DNA from: Zonotrichia leucophrys gambelii
Lineage: Eukaryota; Chordata; Aves; Passeriformes; Passerellidae
Length of the DNA: 64,000 nucleotides
Direction: 5' to 3'
Assembly: GCF_028769735.1 (NCBI RefSeq)
Contig: NC_088175.1
Location: 4,154,001 to 4,218,000, forward strand
The notes below the pieces were generated by a model, which was not told the DNA's origin, made no database searches, and saw only the letters and a program-made list of their open reading frames with translations. How positions within the stretch are numbered: the first letter of the stretch is position 1; every line of letters starts with the position of its first letter. Both the position numbers and the translations under genes were made by a program. Shown piece by piece: positions 37,304 to 49,234 of the stretch.

Positions 37304-40300
37304 AAATTTGTGGTCTGATGCAGGTTAGGAAATACTACATACTCATTAACCTGGAATTAAAATAATACAGTGAAAGGAATCAGAGTACTTGAAGAACATG
37401 CTTTCTTTGTTAGAATTGACATAAATCATATGCTGTTAAAACCATAAAAAATACCAAGGTACAACTATAAGCACTGAGAAGTTACAGAGAGACTTTCTTT
37501 GTATGACCATTTTTATATCATTGTCAAAGCTGAAAAAAAAATTGCTTCATTTTTCAATGCCTGCTGATTTCCCATGTATTAAAGTGGAGTCTGCAAATGT
37601 TATTCTAATCAACTAGCAAAGCTCCTTCTCAGTACAACTGTTCATTTAACATGACAAAATTCCTTGCACCCTGAGGGGTGTTTCTTCCCCATGGTTTAGA
37701 GGGAACACAGGATCTACTGCTTGACCTTGTCCCCATCAGGACAGCCAAGAGTGGCTGTACCACAACAAGGTCCATTTCCACATTCAGCCCCAGAGACCTG
37801 CCAGACCTCCTGGGAAAGCCTGAGTACTTTCCAATGTGTTTTGCCTGGACAGAACTATCTGGGAAACTCACAGCTTGGACCTCTTTTCATTTAGCACTTT
37901 CTTCTTCCTTCATCTGCCCACTCATGTTCTTTCCTCCTTCCCTGGCTGGGAAAGCCATGCTCTGCATACAGGGATGCCAGTGCTCACCTTCCTGCACACA
38001 GTAAATCCTCTCAGAGCAGCCTGCAACATATCCACCTTCCAACAGTCACAGCAGGCAAGGATGTCTTCAGTTTGGGTGCAAAATTGTGTAAAGTAAGGAA
38101 AAAAAATTATCTGCCAAAGGAAAAAAAATTGCCTTCAAGTCACTGGCCCTGAACTGAAGATTTATGGAGGGCAGGAATGAAGTGATTTAGTCCTTGAACC
38201 GCATCCTGTTGGCCCTCAGGGTCCCAAAGATGAGGGCCATTTTCTGGACCTCCAATTTTTCCATTGGATGGCTTTGCTGGCAGGCTCAAGCATCCCATGG
38301 AAGCCGTGCAGGCAATGGTTCCTTGGACCATTTTCCTACTGGCAAGTGCAGTCTTTGATGAGTTATTCATTAATTTCCACTGCTGAGAGCTGACCATTAG
38401 TTCTCCTTTCCTGAAATGTTAGCAATTAAACTTTGCCATTCCTATTTGCATCTTCCCAGTGGTTCTCAGACACTTCCCACTGGGGACAATTCTGTTGTGT
38501 GAGGCAGATCTCTGCTGCTGTGAATGCAAACCCCCATCCAAGGCAGACCTGGGAAAAACATCTGTTAAAATGAGAGATGCTTTCCATACTCGTGAGCTGC
38601 AAATCCTCCTGCTGTTCCTTCTTGCTCCCAGAGCCTGTGCCATGTATTTCTCAGTTCAACCAAAGCTCTTGTACCTCTTCCTCCTGCTCATCCTCACATC
38701 TGGATGTGTGCACACACGGCTCCAGGTGCCTTCCCACAGAGCTGAGGGTCATTAAGGCCAGGTTTAGCATATGATGCTGGACACTCTCCTGGCAGAAATG
38801 GCCCTGCCAAAACCCACAGAGATCCTTTAAAGGAGGGTAGAAGTTTTACCTTGTTTCAGGCTCGATTTTAGATATCTTGTTCCTTTTGATTCTCATTCAG
38901 TGACTTCTCATAGGCAGAAAGAAAATGCCTGCATCATTGATCCTTATTAGACACAAGATTTGCTCTCTGTCCTGAGTGAGGCTTTAATCTGCAAAACATT
39001 CAAACATTCATGGCATAGACAAGGAGGCAGAGACCCTGAGCTACATGCTTTGTCTGTGTTTTGGGAATTTCTCATTTAAGCCTTTCCTTATGAAAAATCC
39101 CAATCACTTTCCACTTCCTCCCTCCATCCACACTGCTGGTCTTTCTCATTTACTCCTAAATCTCTCAGTTGCATCACAACCTACCTCTCAGCATTTCTTT
39201 TCATTTCCAAATGGCAGCTCCAAAGGCAGGTTTCCAAATGTTGGATTATTTCAAGAAGGCAAACATGTGCACACATTTTCTCATTAGAGAACTAAAAAGG
39301 TAACGATCAACTCCTAAATGCCACACACAGTTGCTACTCCAATTCAAGCACAGCATGTAATACAAGAGGCTGTGGTAGGCTATAACATTACAAATGACAC
39401 CCCATTGGTGATGGAGACAAATCAGATTACGTGTGAGTAGGTTATTGATTGTGCTTAGATTTCTTAATCTCTTAAATCAATGAAAGAATAGTAAATAGCA
39501 GAGACAATGTGTGCTTGGATAGAAAAGCATCTTTTAATACTTAGGTTTTAATGAGCATTTTTTAATGCTCAGTAATATCCTAACTGGAAAGATGCTTAGC
39601 CAGCTCAAAGTATAGGTTACTATTTATTACCAAGATGCCTCAGTCTAGATTTCCTCTCTGTTTATACTAGACATCAATTCTGATTTACCTCTTGTTGAGT
39701 TAATGAAAACATGTTATGCAGTTTTATTAAAGAAAATAAAGTCTTCAATTGACTGCCTCTGAAACAGTACAACAAATTCTGAGGAGATTAGCATAAGGAT
39801 TAAACATACAGATTTTGTTGCAGGAGTTGTTTTCATGAATACATTCTTAATTGATTGTAGCAAAACAAATACGCACTTTGGTAATGCATGCTGAGTCTCC
39901 AATTCAGCATTATTTTAATTAAGTCTTTTGAATGATGAATTTCAGTAGAGCAGATGTTCTTGAGTATTCAGGTATATAAATACAACCAGTGTCAGCATCT
40001 GATAAGCCTAGAATTTGAGAGTTTAAGCACATATGAAACTCGGCCAATTGTCAAGAGCTGAAAATGGAAGGAATTTGCTAAACAACTGCTTGCACCTGTT
40101 TTGAATTATGATGATGTTTCCTCCACACTAACCTCGGGGGAAAGAAGGGAAGAGTTTTGTGTGCAGTGCCAGAACACCGGGAAGGAGATGTGTTCACTCA
40201 CCATTTGTAGTTTCTCATTAACCAACTGTAGCAGCTGATCTTTGGGAAGAGGGAATTTCAGCATATTTTAAGTACATTTTAAAAATGCCAAACCCTGTGA

Positions 40301-43300
40301 TGAGGTGATTTTCAAGTTAAAATTGTGTCTCCTCACAAATAAATATATCCTCTCTATGCTAGGCAGTCATTTGTCTTTCAAATAAAATCTACTTCAACGG
40401 GGAGTGTCTAATGAATTTAAAAATGTTTGATGTCACCTTGAGCTTTAAATGAGACAACAAACATTATTGGTCATCAAAGTTTTTGGGTGTGTTCTCATTA
40501 AATTTTCACATAGGCTTTTAATTAATGAATACACTTCTGTGCATGGAGCTCCTGAGCCTTAGCTCCAGGCTGTTCAGAGCCATCACCCTTTTGCTGTGGG
40601 AAATAAGTTGATAAATGGGCTTGGCTTTCTTTGGTAACTTGACATTTTTATTGCTCTCTGCCTTTAAAGACATATAGGCAGAAAACCTCTCCCTCTTTGG
40701 AGCCATTCCAGGCTTCCATGGAAAATTAGCAGAGTCTCTCAGCTGTATGTAAGAGACTGAGGAAATGAAGGGTGAAAAAGAAAACTCTAAAGATGCAAAG
40801 GTCTCCTATGGAATAATATCTGCTTTCAGAGAGCACTTCTCAGTCCAGAAAACTTTTGGGCTCTGACACTTTCAAATAAAGATGATTTCAAGTCACCAGC
40901 TGATGCAGGCATTTGTGGGGCAGAAATATATCTTAGAGCAGAATTATGTAACACTCTGAAAGAGTATGAGGGGGAAAGTCAGGCAAGATGCTGTATCTGA
41001 GTCACAGTAGGAAGGCAGGATGTCAGACAGGAGTTGTGACTGGAGTTTAGGCTGAATTGGATGAAATTGTTCACAGGTGTTTGGTCCGGCACCTAAAGGG
41101 TGACTCCAGGAATTGCCAACCTAGGCTAAAGGCCATGAGGAAGAAAATCACCTCAGCTGTCACAGCACTGCCACATTCAATGCCTTGCATTGCCCTGACA
41201 AATTTCTGTGAGCCAAACATTGCCCATGAAATATTAGAGAGAACCTAGTGTGAATTCTGGATACTGAGCCTGTTCCCTTCTGCCCTTCTGCCCCTTTCTT
41301 TGTCCCCTTCAATATCAGAGCCCCAGGCTATATTTAGGAAAGCCTGGTGGTGTGTTTGATCAAAAGGAACAGCACTTCACAGTTTTCCATGATCCAGAAT
41401 CCACATTGGCAAGGATTGAGACAAATGTCCTGGTGCAGCTTGGTGAGAGTTCCCCATCTGGCTCAGGCCAAGATAGGGAGACCATGGCTGTCTTTTCCAG
41501 GGCACCAAAGCCATGAAACCAAACCAACCCAGCAGCCCACTCAGATTCACAGATTAATACACACCTGCAATATTTCACTAGAAACACTTCAATGCCTTGT
41601 TTTATGCTTATGTCCTCCTTCAGGATGAATTTCAGTACAAGTTCTGTGTGTGTCTGAAAATCTTTCTTTTCAAGATTCAATATTCACTTTCACACCTTTC
41701 TTCCTCCTTTTGTCCCTTTCATTCTCCTCCTGAGCTTTGCTGCCTCTGGAAGCCAAAGACACCCATCCATCACATCTTGTTTGACACAAAGGCCATTTGC
41801 AGTCTCTCAGCTCCTGGCATGTGGACAAATGTGTTGCAGTAATACCTAACATTTAAACAATGATTCACCATTGAATATTATGAGAAATTGGCTGACAATT
41901 TCAAGGTAATGCGCTTCCAAAGATATACAGTATTCATTCTTTACTACCATATAACTGTACATTCACTTGGAGAATCTTAAATAAGGTTTACACTTTGCAA
42001 TTAATTTAGTGAAATTCTGAGTTAAATTACTGGCTATAAAAATATTAAACATATTACAACTGTCTGTACATGGCCTTCTAAATGAAAAGGAAGTTTAATT
42101 ATTTTAGAAGAGAAATATAAACAGTGTCAAGATTTAACCGCTGCTCAATTTAATGTAACTTCTGCCTAATTTTACAAATCATTATTTATACAGTTAACAT
42201 GCATAAAAAATTAATAAATGACCTCCATAAGATGGCTTTTGGTATAGTTAGCAGTGTAGGCAGTTATTACAGTAATGTTGCAAAAAACCACAAGGGAAAT
42301 CTGTAGTTGCTTCCCAAACACAAAAATCATGTACAGAGGAAGAGAAAGAGAGGGAAAAAGGTGCAAAAAGGAACTTCATTGAGCAAAGCTTAGCCATGAA
42401 GTCAATTTTGCATCTCTCCTCCAAAGAGTGGGGAGAGAACTTGAAAGCAAGGCTTTGAGACAGTGATTTGCAGGATTTTGAGACCCTGATTTGAGAGAGG
42501 GATTTGCAAGCAGAAATAGAGAAGGGTGAAGATTTCTGCCACCTTCCTGCCACCACGAAGAGCAGCTCCAGGATGGAAGGAGGGCAGGAACCTGCTCCCA
42601 GACAGACTGCTGCTCTTGTGGTGGTGAAGCCTCCTGGGCACTGAGAGTTCTGGCCAAAACCCAGCCCAAGCATTAGTACTACAAAATGTCTTATAATGGG
42701 TGGTGGCATGGGAGGAAGCACCAGAGACCATCAAATTTTCTTTCTGGCTGGGAAGTTTTCATCAGGAGCCATCTGGCATCCCCAGAGAAGTGCAGGCAGT
42801 GCGCAGGAAGGACTGGGATACAGAAGCTCTTGCTCTCTATTACCATATTCCTGTGGTTTCAATGTGGTCCATGGGCTGTTCCTAAGGGTATGAGAAAGCT
42901 AATTCAGAATAGCAAGGCTGTTGGCAGCAGACTTGCAAATATTCTGAATATTGCAAATACATGAATATCCTTTACTGCAGGGATCCAGAAATTGAGCCTG
43001 CAAAGGTAAAAAAAAAAACTTTATTAGAGAAATAAGTCTTACAAGAAAGCTTCAAAGGCAGCTTGCTTGTGTCCAGGGGCTTTATGGGATGGACTGTTAG
43101 GGTTTTACCAGAGCACTGATAGGGCCAGATATATCCAAATAATATGGAGGTAAGCTCAGCCCTTCTCAAGTTAGTGGAAGGACCAGCAAGAACACGTCTC
43201 CCAAGCTTTGTTCTGAAATGCACGCTAGATTTTCAAATAGAGTGAATTTTAAAGTGTTTATTGCACTTAAAACCTTGGTTTCTGCTGTCAGAGTGCTATC

Positions 43301-45296
43301 TTCCCATTCTTCCTTCCTGCTGACCTTTCCCCACCCTTACATCTGCAAGTGTGAGCTGCAATACTGGGAGGCACCTATTGCACAGTAATTACTGAATTCC
43401 TTTCCAGAAAGAAAGGAAGAAGGCAGCAGGACTGAATGCAGATAACATTTCTAATGTTCCATTGCAGCAGCCCGCTCAAGTGATCTGATCCCACCCTTAT
43501 TCCCAACAAGAAATTGAGGAAAAGAAGGGGATAAACCTGTTGTACCTCCTTCCGAAGCATGATGAAAATACAACTTATCAGGAGAGGGAATTGAGCTACC
43601 ACAGGGACTGCTTCAAAGACGTTTGTTTGTCAGAGCCCTGTGTGGCACTTCTCTGTGTTTGCAGGATGAACCTCAGCCAATAAAACAACTGTGCAGCACT
43701 CTTTTTCTCCTTTATTAAAAGACTTCTGGCAGATAATAGAAAATTATCTCTGCAGAGGGGTTTTACTGCACTAGACAATATAATAAAAGATATTAATTCT
43801 TCTGTAAAATAATTGAGGGTATTTTTTAAGCAGTCTTTTGGAAGGTCAGCAGGCTGAGTCCCCAGAACATCCCTCAGCAATGTTATAGGCAGATTCACCT
43901 CCAAGTCATTTTTAAAAGAGGAAAAACTCTCCACAGCCTTTAATATAGAAAATATTTAAATTATTTCCTCAGGAGAAAAAAAAAAAATCAAGGCTATTCT
44001 TTGGCCTCTACTCTGCAGGTCTGTGCTATGGTGACTGTTTTGTTGGCTGAATGATCTGGACAGACTTGCTGAGTTATCTCAGGAGCCAGAGCACTGGAGA
44101 GGGATGGGGACAGGGAGAAGAAGAAATGGGAAAACAGAGAGTTTGAAATCTCATTTTGAATCAATAGATGCTTTGCCGTTGGTCTTCATGGAGGACAAGA
44201 GTGCCAGAAAGAAAAATCAAGAAGGTTCAAAGTCCAGGAATTTCACCGTTCTCTATGGAGAAAAATTAATTATGAAAGTTCCTTTCTTTCCTCCTTTCTC
44301 TCCCTTGCTTGACATTAAGTTCTCAGATCCCCTCACCTGTATTGCTCTTCACTTTTTCTTCATTACTGAAGGCAGGGGAGAAAATCAAGTCATACTTGCA
44401 AGTGTTGGGTTAATAAGATTCACCAGGGCTTTTCTTTATTTTACCAGGAATTCAGGCATGTACTGGGCTGTGCCAATTAAGATGCAGACATTATTCTTAA
44501 TGGCACCTGGCAATGAAATACCAGGATATGATGCCTTCACTCCAAGGTGTCCACATGAGAAAGAGCATTTCCTTTAGAAAACTACTGTGCAAATCCCAAA
44601 TCATCAGCAGAAGAAATTTATGTACCAAAAAGCCTGTTAGCCTGGAAAACCACAGCTACATGTGGTTGCTCTCTCTGTGCAAGCCTTATATTTCAGCTCA
44701 GAAAGAAGCACCATGATTTAGTGAACTGCCTGGTCTCTGGGAAGACCAATATCTCTTTACACTCTAAGTTCAGGAGGGTATTTAATCATTGTAGTTTGTC
44801 AGTGCTTTGCATCATGCTATACAATAAGCCAGCTTAACGTGATACTTTCTCTCCCGCCTCTCACACTTCCCAGCACTACAAAGTCTGACACAAAGCCCTG
44901 GATCCAGCACATTTGTGTGACTTGGAATCCAGCTCAGCTCTGCATTATACAATTAATCTCTCACGTCTCAAATAGCTCAAAGCAGAACCACAGATCCTCT
45001 TAACCCCTAAGCCTTGGTGTGTTTCGAATCCAGATCTTGACCAGGGTGCCAAGACTGTGAGCTGGATGAGTCACGTATGAGGCACAGCCTGAGAAACCTG
45101 GTGGGTGTTGTTAAGGTTGTTAGGGGTCCTTTAAATCATTTGAGAGCCAGAGACCATCTGGGTTCATGATATTGAATAAATCCTGCCAAAAAGGTGCCAG
45201 CTGGACATACTTGCTCTGGACTATTACTGTAATGATATTTTGCAACTAAGCATCTTATTCTTTTATTAGCTCCAATAGTGATTTTTTTTTTTTTTT
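37304..45296. other. Long unique stretch, no gene recognised
   Basis: 8 kb without a recognisable exon, RNA gene or interspersed repeat. Frames of 157 codons at 42248-42721 (minus) and 44104-44577 (plus) have no known domain. The first overlaps other frames on both strands. 39360-39900 and 40240-40740 are AT-rich, repeat-free and have many homeodomain/POU-like words, but constraint cannot be tested here. A 16-T run ends at 45297, next to the ERVL-type LTR. Confidence 0.5.
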
Positions 45297-46395
45297 TGTG
45301 CTATTCCACATTGCATTGAGTTTCCACAGTGAGGTTTCAGTTGTGAAGAGGCTACAAGGATGGCTTCTGTGAGAAGCTGCTGGAAGCTTCAAATCCAATT
45401 GAGCCAATGTCCAGTATTGTATTTGCAGGGCACCCTTGACAAAGGAAGGAATGATGCTTCTGACTGCATGCTCTCAGAAGGCTAGTTTATTACTTTATTA
45501 TACTATATCATATTAAAGAATACTATTGTATACTAAAGAATACAGAAAAGATACTTACTGGATGCTAAAAAGATAACAATGAAAATTCATGACTCTTTCC
45601 AGAGTCCCAACACAGCTTGGCCCCAGTTGGCCAAAGAGTGAAAACAACTCACACCAGAACCCAATCAGGCAATCACCTGTGGGTAAACAATCTCCAAACA
45701 CATTCCACATGAGCACAACACAGGAGAAGCAAATGAGATAAGAATTTTTTTCCTTTTCTCGGAGGCCTCTCAGCTTCCCAGGAGAAAAATCCTGGGTGAA
45801 GAGATTTTTCAGAGAATGTGAATGCCACAGTCCAGGTGCAAATGGACCCAGTGCTGGCCAAGGCTGAGCCCATCAGGGATGGTGGCAGTGCCACTTGGAT
45901 AATGTATTTGAGAAGGGGGGGAAAGCTGCACAAAAGCAACTGAGGTTGGAGAGAGGAGAGAGTGATCTCACTTGGGAGATGTTCATGGAGCACTGTGTCC
46001 AGTGGGATGGACTCATACTGGAGCAGAGGAGGAATGTGAGAACACCTCCCCTGTCAAGGAAGTAGCAACAGAGACAACTGTGATGAACTGACCACAGCCC
46101 CCCTTCTCCATCCAGTGGGAGAGAGGAGGGGGAAAAATGAGGAGTAAGGTTAAGCCTGGTCAGAAGGGATGAGTGGGGGAAAGTGTTTCAATGATTAGTT
46201 TTTATTTCTCATTATCCTACTCTGATTTGACTTGTTATAAATTTATTTTTCCACAAGTTGCGACTCTTTTGCCCTTGACCTTGTCCTGACCCATTGCAAG
46301 CCTTTCATTGTATTTTCTCTCCCCTGTCCAGCTGAGGAGGAGTGACAAAGCAGCTTTGGTGGCGCCTGCTGTCCTGCCAGGGCCAATCCACAACA
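45297..46395 (+). mobile_element. ERVL-type (GGERVL-like) LTR, interrupted by a second LTR
   Basis: Two pieces (about 45297-45414 and 45830-46395) form one class III LTR of about 680 bp once the insert is set aside. The left piece has 'ggatggcttctgtgagaagc' and 'gagccaatgtccag'. The right piece continues 'aaatggacccagtgctggcc', 'ggctgagcccatcagggatg', 'ctcattatcctactctgatt', 'tctcccctgtccagctgagg' and 'gccagggccaatccacaaca'. The order and ending match the chicken GGERVL LTR as I know it. The 5' boundary beside the poly-T is approximate and no 5-bp duplication can be read there. No pol/gag body is attached. Confidence 0.85.
45409..45835 (-). mobile_element. Diverged ERVK-like solo LTR nested in the ERVL LTR
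   Basis: The LTR body is 45415-45829 (415 bp). It is flanked by a perfect 6-bp duplication GTCCAG at 45409-45414 and 45830-45835. Removing the body plus one duplication restores the ERVL LTR sequence. The 3' terminus reads TA rather than TG on the top strand. The polyadenylation signal (TTTATT, 45486-45491) lies 76 bp from the 3' end. The block 'aggcctctcagcttc' and the 5' hairpin position (arms 45784-45791 and 45803-45810) relate it to the LTRs at 8658, 26015, 33164 and 62261. The rest is clearly diverged, so it is a separate subfamily. Confidence 0.92.
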
Positions 46396-48613
46396 TCTAT
46401 AATGGTGATGAGTATAACTACCAAGTTTTAACATTGACTCAGAAATGGTATCCTGAAAGCTTCCAAGATCATTTCTATAGAAGTATCTGATTTTTTGGAT
46501 GCAAAAAAATTAAAATACAGCAATAACAAATTAACCTTCTCTGGCATGGTCCGTTCCTCAGCATTTGTCTTAAATGTGTTAGCAAATGCTAATAGCAATG
46601 CAGTCTCTGAGTCTGGAGGGTGTGGGTTACAGTCCCATCTGCTTTGGATGTTCATGCCTTGGCTGTCTTGAAGAGAAAGGAATTGAAAGAGCTGACCTCA
46701 GTAGTCCCTTACACTTCCATGTTCTTTATTTCAAAGTTCTCTCTAATCCATGTGTCCTGGAGGAGCCATTTGTTCCAGGAGTGTTCTTCCTAAGGACACA
46801 ACTATTTTCTTCCCAATATATTCCCTAGTTTGAGATTCCTTTTTTCTTTTTTTTTTCCCCTGAAATCTCCATGTGTGGAAAACCAGATTTTCTGTTTGAT
46901 CTTGGTACTTATTCTTGCTCCCTCTGCAGCTGACTTGAAGGCTTCAGCTTGTGCAGGCTGCTGATAAATGATGACGTAGGCTGGCATTTCTAAGAAGGCA
47001 GAAATGTCTGATGTATGCAAAGCCACAGGAGAGTGCACAGAGCAGGTCTGTGTGTGTATGTGCCTACTGGCGTGGGAATTCAGATTTGTCTGCACATGTA
47101 AGTGCGAGGATTTGCAGACAGAAGGAATGCAGGAGCCTTTGGGGTACAACTGTCTTATTCTCATCTTCTGTTGCTACCAGTCTGGCCAAGACTTGAACTC
47201 AGGAATAAGCAACGAAGGGTAAGAGTAGTGAAGCAACCCCTCTCCCACATTAAAATTACTTTGGCCTTAACTTGTCAATGTTGTATAATTTGTGTTGCCA
47301 CATCACCAGCCAAGTCACAAACAGGCCTTCCAAACTATGAGCTCAGCCCACAAATCACACTCATTAGGGCTTCAAATTTTTTCAGAGTACAAATAAAAGG
47401 AACTTTTTAACTTCATTTATGCTCGTGTATGAAATCGCTGCAATTCAGTCATTGTTCCAAAAGTTCTCAGGCAGACTACAGATGTTGGCACCTTTGCTCT
47501 CCTAAATGAATCACTGAGGATAAAATCTTTATTAAGCTTATACATCTTGGCTCTAAAGTAGCAGTGCTGTGTGTAAAATCAAGGTCTCAGAAAGCAGCAG
47601 CAGTGTTTTACTGGTTCCTGCATGTTCCAGGTGGAAAGGGTGATCACAATGCAAATAATGTACTTCAGCAATGGCAAAATAAAGAGGAGTCAAAGGAGTT
47701 TTAATCTTTAGGAGAGCACATGGCACTATCTCCCCCAGTCAAAAATATTACAAATTCAATGTTTTATTAAACAGGTTTCTGCAGGGGAAGATGCTGCGCT
47801 GCTAATTTGGAATGAAATATTAACACAGTGCAAGCAAGCTTAGTATAAGTTTCCAAATTCACACTTGCCTAGTAGGAAAGGTTACTTAAAGGATGATAAG
47901 TCTAAAGACTGATTAGGTGTGTAATCATGGTGTTATTATGCTAATGATGGATTTGTTTGTTGCCGTGTTATCAACACAAGATTAAGCAAATCCCTACACG
48001 AAAGCTTGAGGTGAAACAGTTGGCTAGAGAAGGGGCTAGGCAGCAAATCTGCTCATTATCATTGCTTCTTTGTGGGGTAATTATTGCTGTACGGGATGCT
48101 TTTCTCTCAGTTCTCACAGGTGGCAAACCCACAGATTTGCTGAGCAATTTTGCTCCCAGTTGTGTTGCTCCTTGGACTGTCTTGGTTTCCCAAGGCTGGG
48201 TACTTTGGTGGGGCTCCAGCAGTTAATCCACTGATGGGGCAGCCAGGACGTCATCTTTTCACACAGAAAGGCACCTCTGGATAAAGAAAAAGACAGTGGC
48301 TATGTAAACTTTTTCTTAATACTTCAAGCCTAAAAGCTCTCCCAAGTGTGCCCCTCTTGTGCTGGATTTGATTGAGCTGTGTGTCTGGGCACATTCTGCA
48401 CTGATCCTGCCTGGGAGCATCTCTGCTGTGCCACGGGCATCCTGCCCCTGCCAGCAGCCCAGGCAGCTGGGCTCAGCCTGAGCCTCCCAAACAGGCCCTG
48501 GAAATGAGGTGGGTGGCCAGAGGGTCTCTGCAATGAATTTTCTCTGCCATATCAGCATGTGGTCAATAACTCAATCGTGTCTGTGCATCAGCATGCACCG
48601 GGCAGAAATGCGG

Positions 48614-48632
48614 TTTGCATTCTGATGCAAAT
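48614..48632. promoter_or_regulatory. Palindromic octamer-like pair (candidate POU site)
   Basis: TTTGCAT (48614-48620) and ATGCAAA (48625-48631) form a perfect 7-bp inverted repeat with a 4-base spacer. The right arm extends to the full octamer ATGCAAAT (48625-48632). Octamers bind POU-domain factors (Oct/Brn). The surrounding 80 bp is unusually rich in CpG for this window. Site function is inferred only. Confidence 0.35.
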
Positions 48633-49216
48633 GCTGCGCTCGGGCTCTGGCTGTGTCTTGCAAACACTGATGGCTTGTGCCTGTTCCATCCTGATATGAT
48701 CCACTGGAATTCCTCAGGGGCTTGTATTTTTCCTTTTTGTTTGAAACATTCAGCTTTTATTTTAAATATTCCTTGCAGAATGCTTCCTGCAGAGTTCTGG
48801 CTAAGCACACCTGAGCTGAATATTTCGTTCTACAATGACATAGCTTGTTTGGGGTGGGACTTGTTCAGTCACCACTATGGTTGCCCTAAAGAGCTCAAGG
48901 AAGATGTGGACTCTGGCTGTATAAACTCTCTCAGCTTTCTTGAAATCTATACAATGTCAATTTTTTCAAGATCTGAATCTGATCCTCTGTGCTTACAGTC
49001 TAGGCAGCAAAACAACATCCCACATGACAGTGTTTGGAGTTGGTCATGGATATTTGAGAGTCATGTCACGGTAATAGAGTTTTCCTTAAGGGAGGCTTCA
49101 CCATTTCATTCTGGGAAAACAACAACAAAAAGATTGGTTTACTTTTTGATTTTTCAATGTAGGCATATTTTAGAAAATTTGAGATCTTCATTATAATATT
49201 TATTTCAGTTTTATTT

Positions 49217-49234
49217 ATAATAATAATAATAATA
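49217..49234 (+). repeat. (TAA)n microsatellite
   Basis: Six near-perfect TAA units within an AT-rich run. Confidence 0.85.

Noticed and set aside
45015..45040. tRNA-like B box ('tttcgaatcc')
   Set aside because: No A box at the right distance and no cloverleaf can be folded. The match is to a short motif only.
48615..49196. Longest open frame, 193 codons, plus strand
   Set aside because: No domain, signal peptide, Kozak-like start, splice sites or codon bias is apparent. A single frame of this length is expected by chance in 64 kb.
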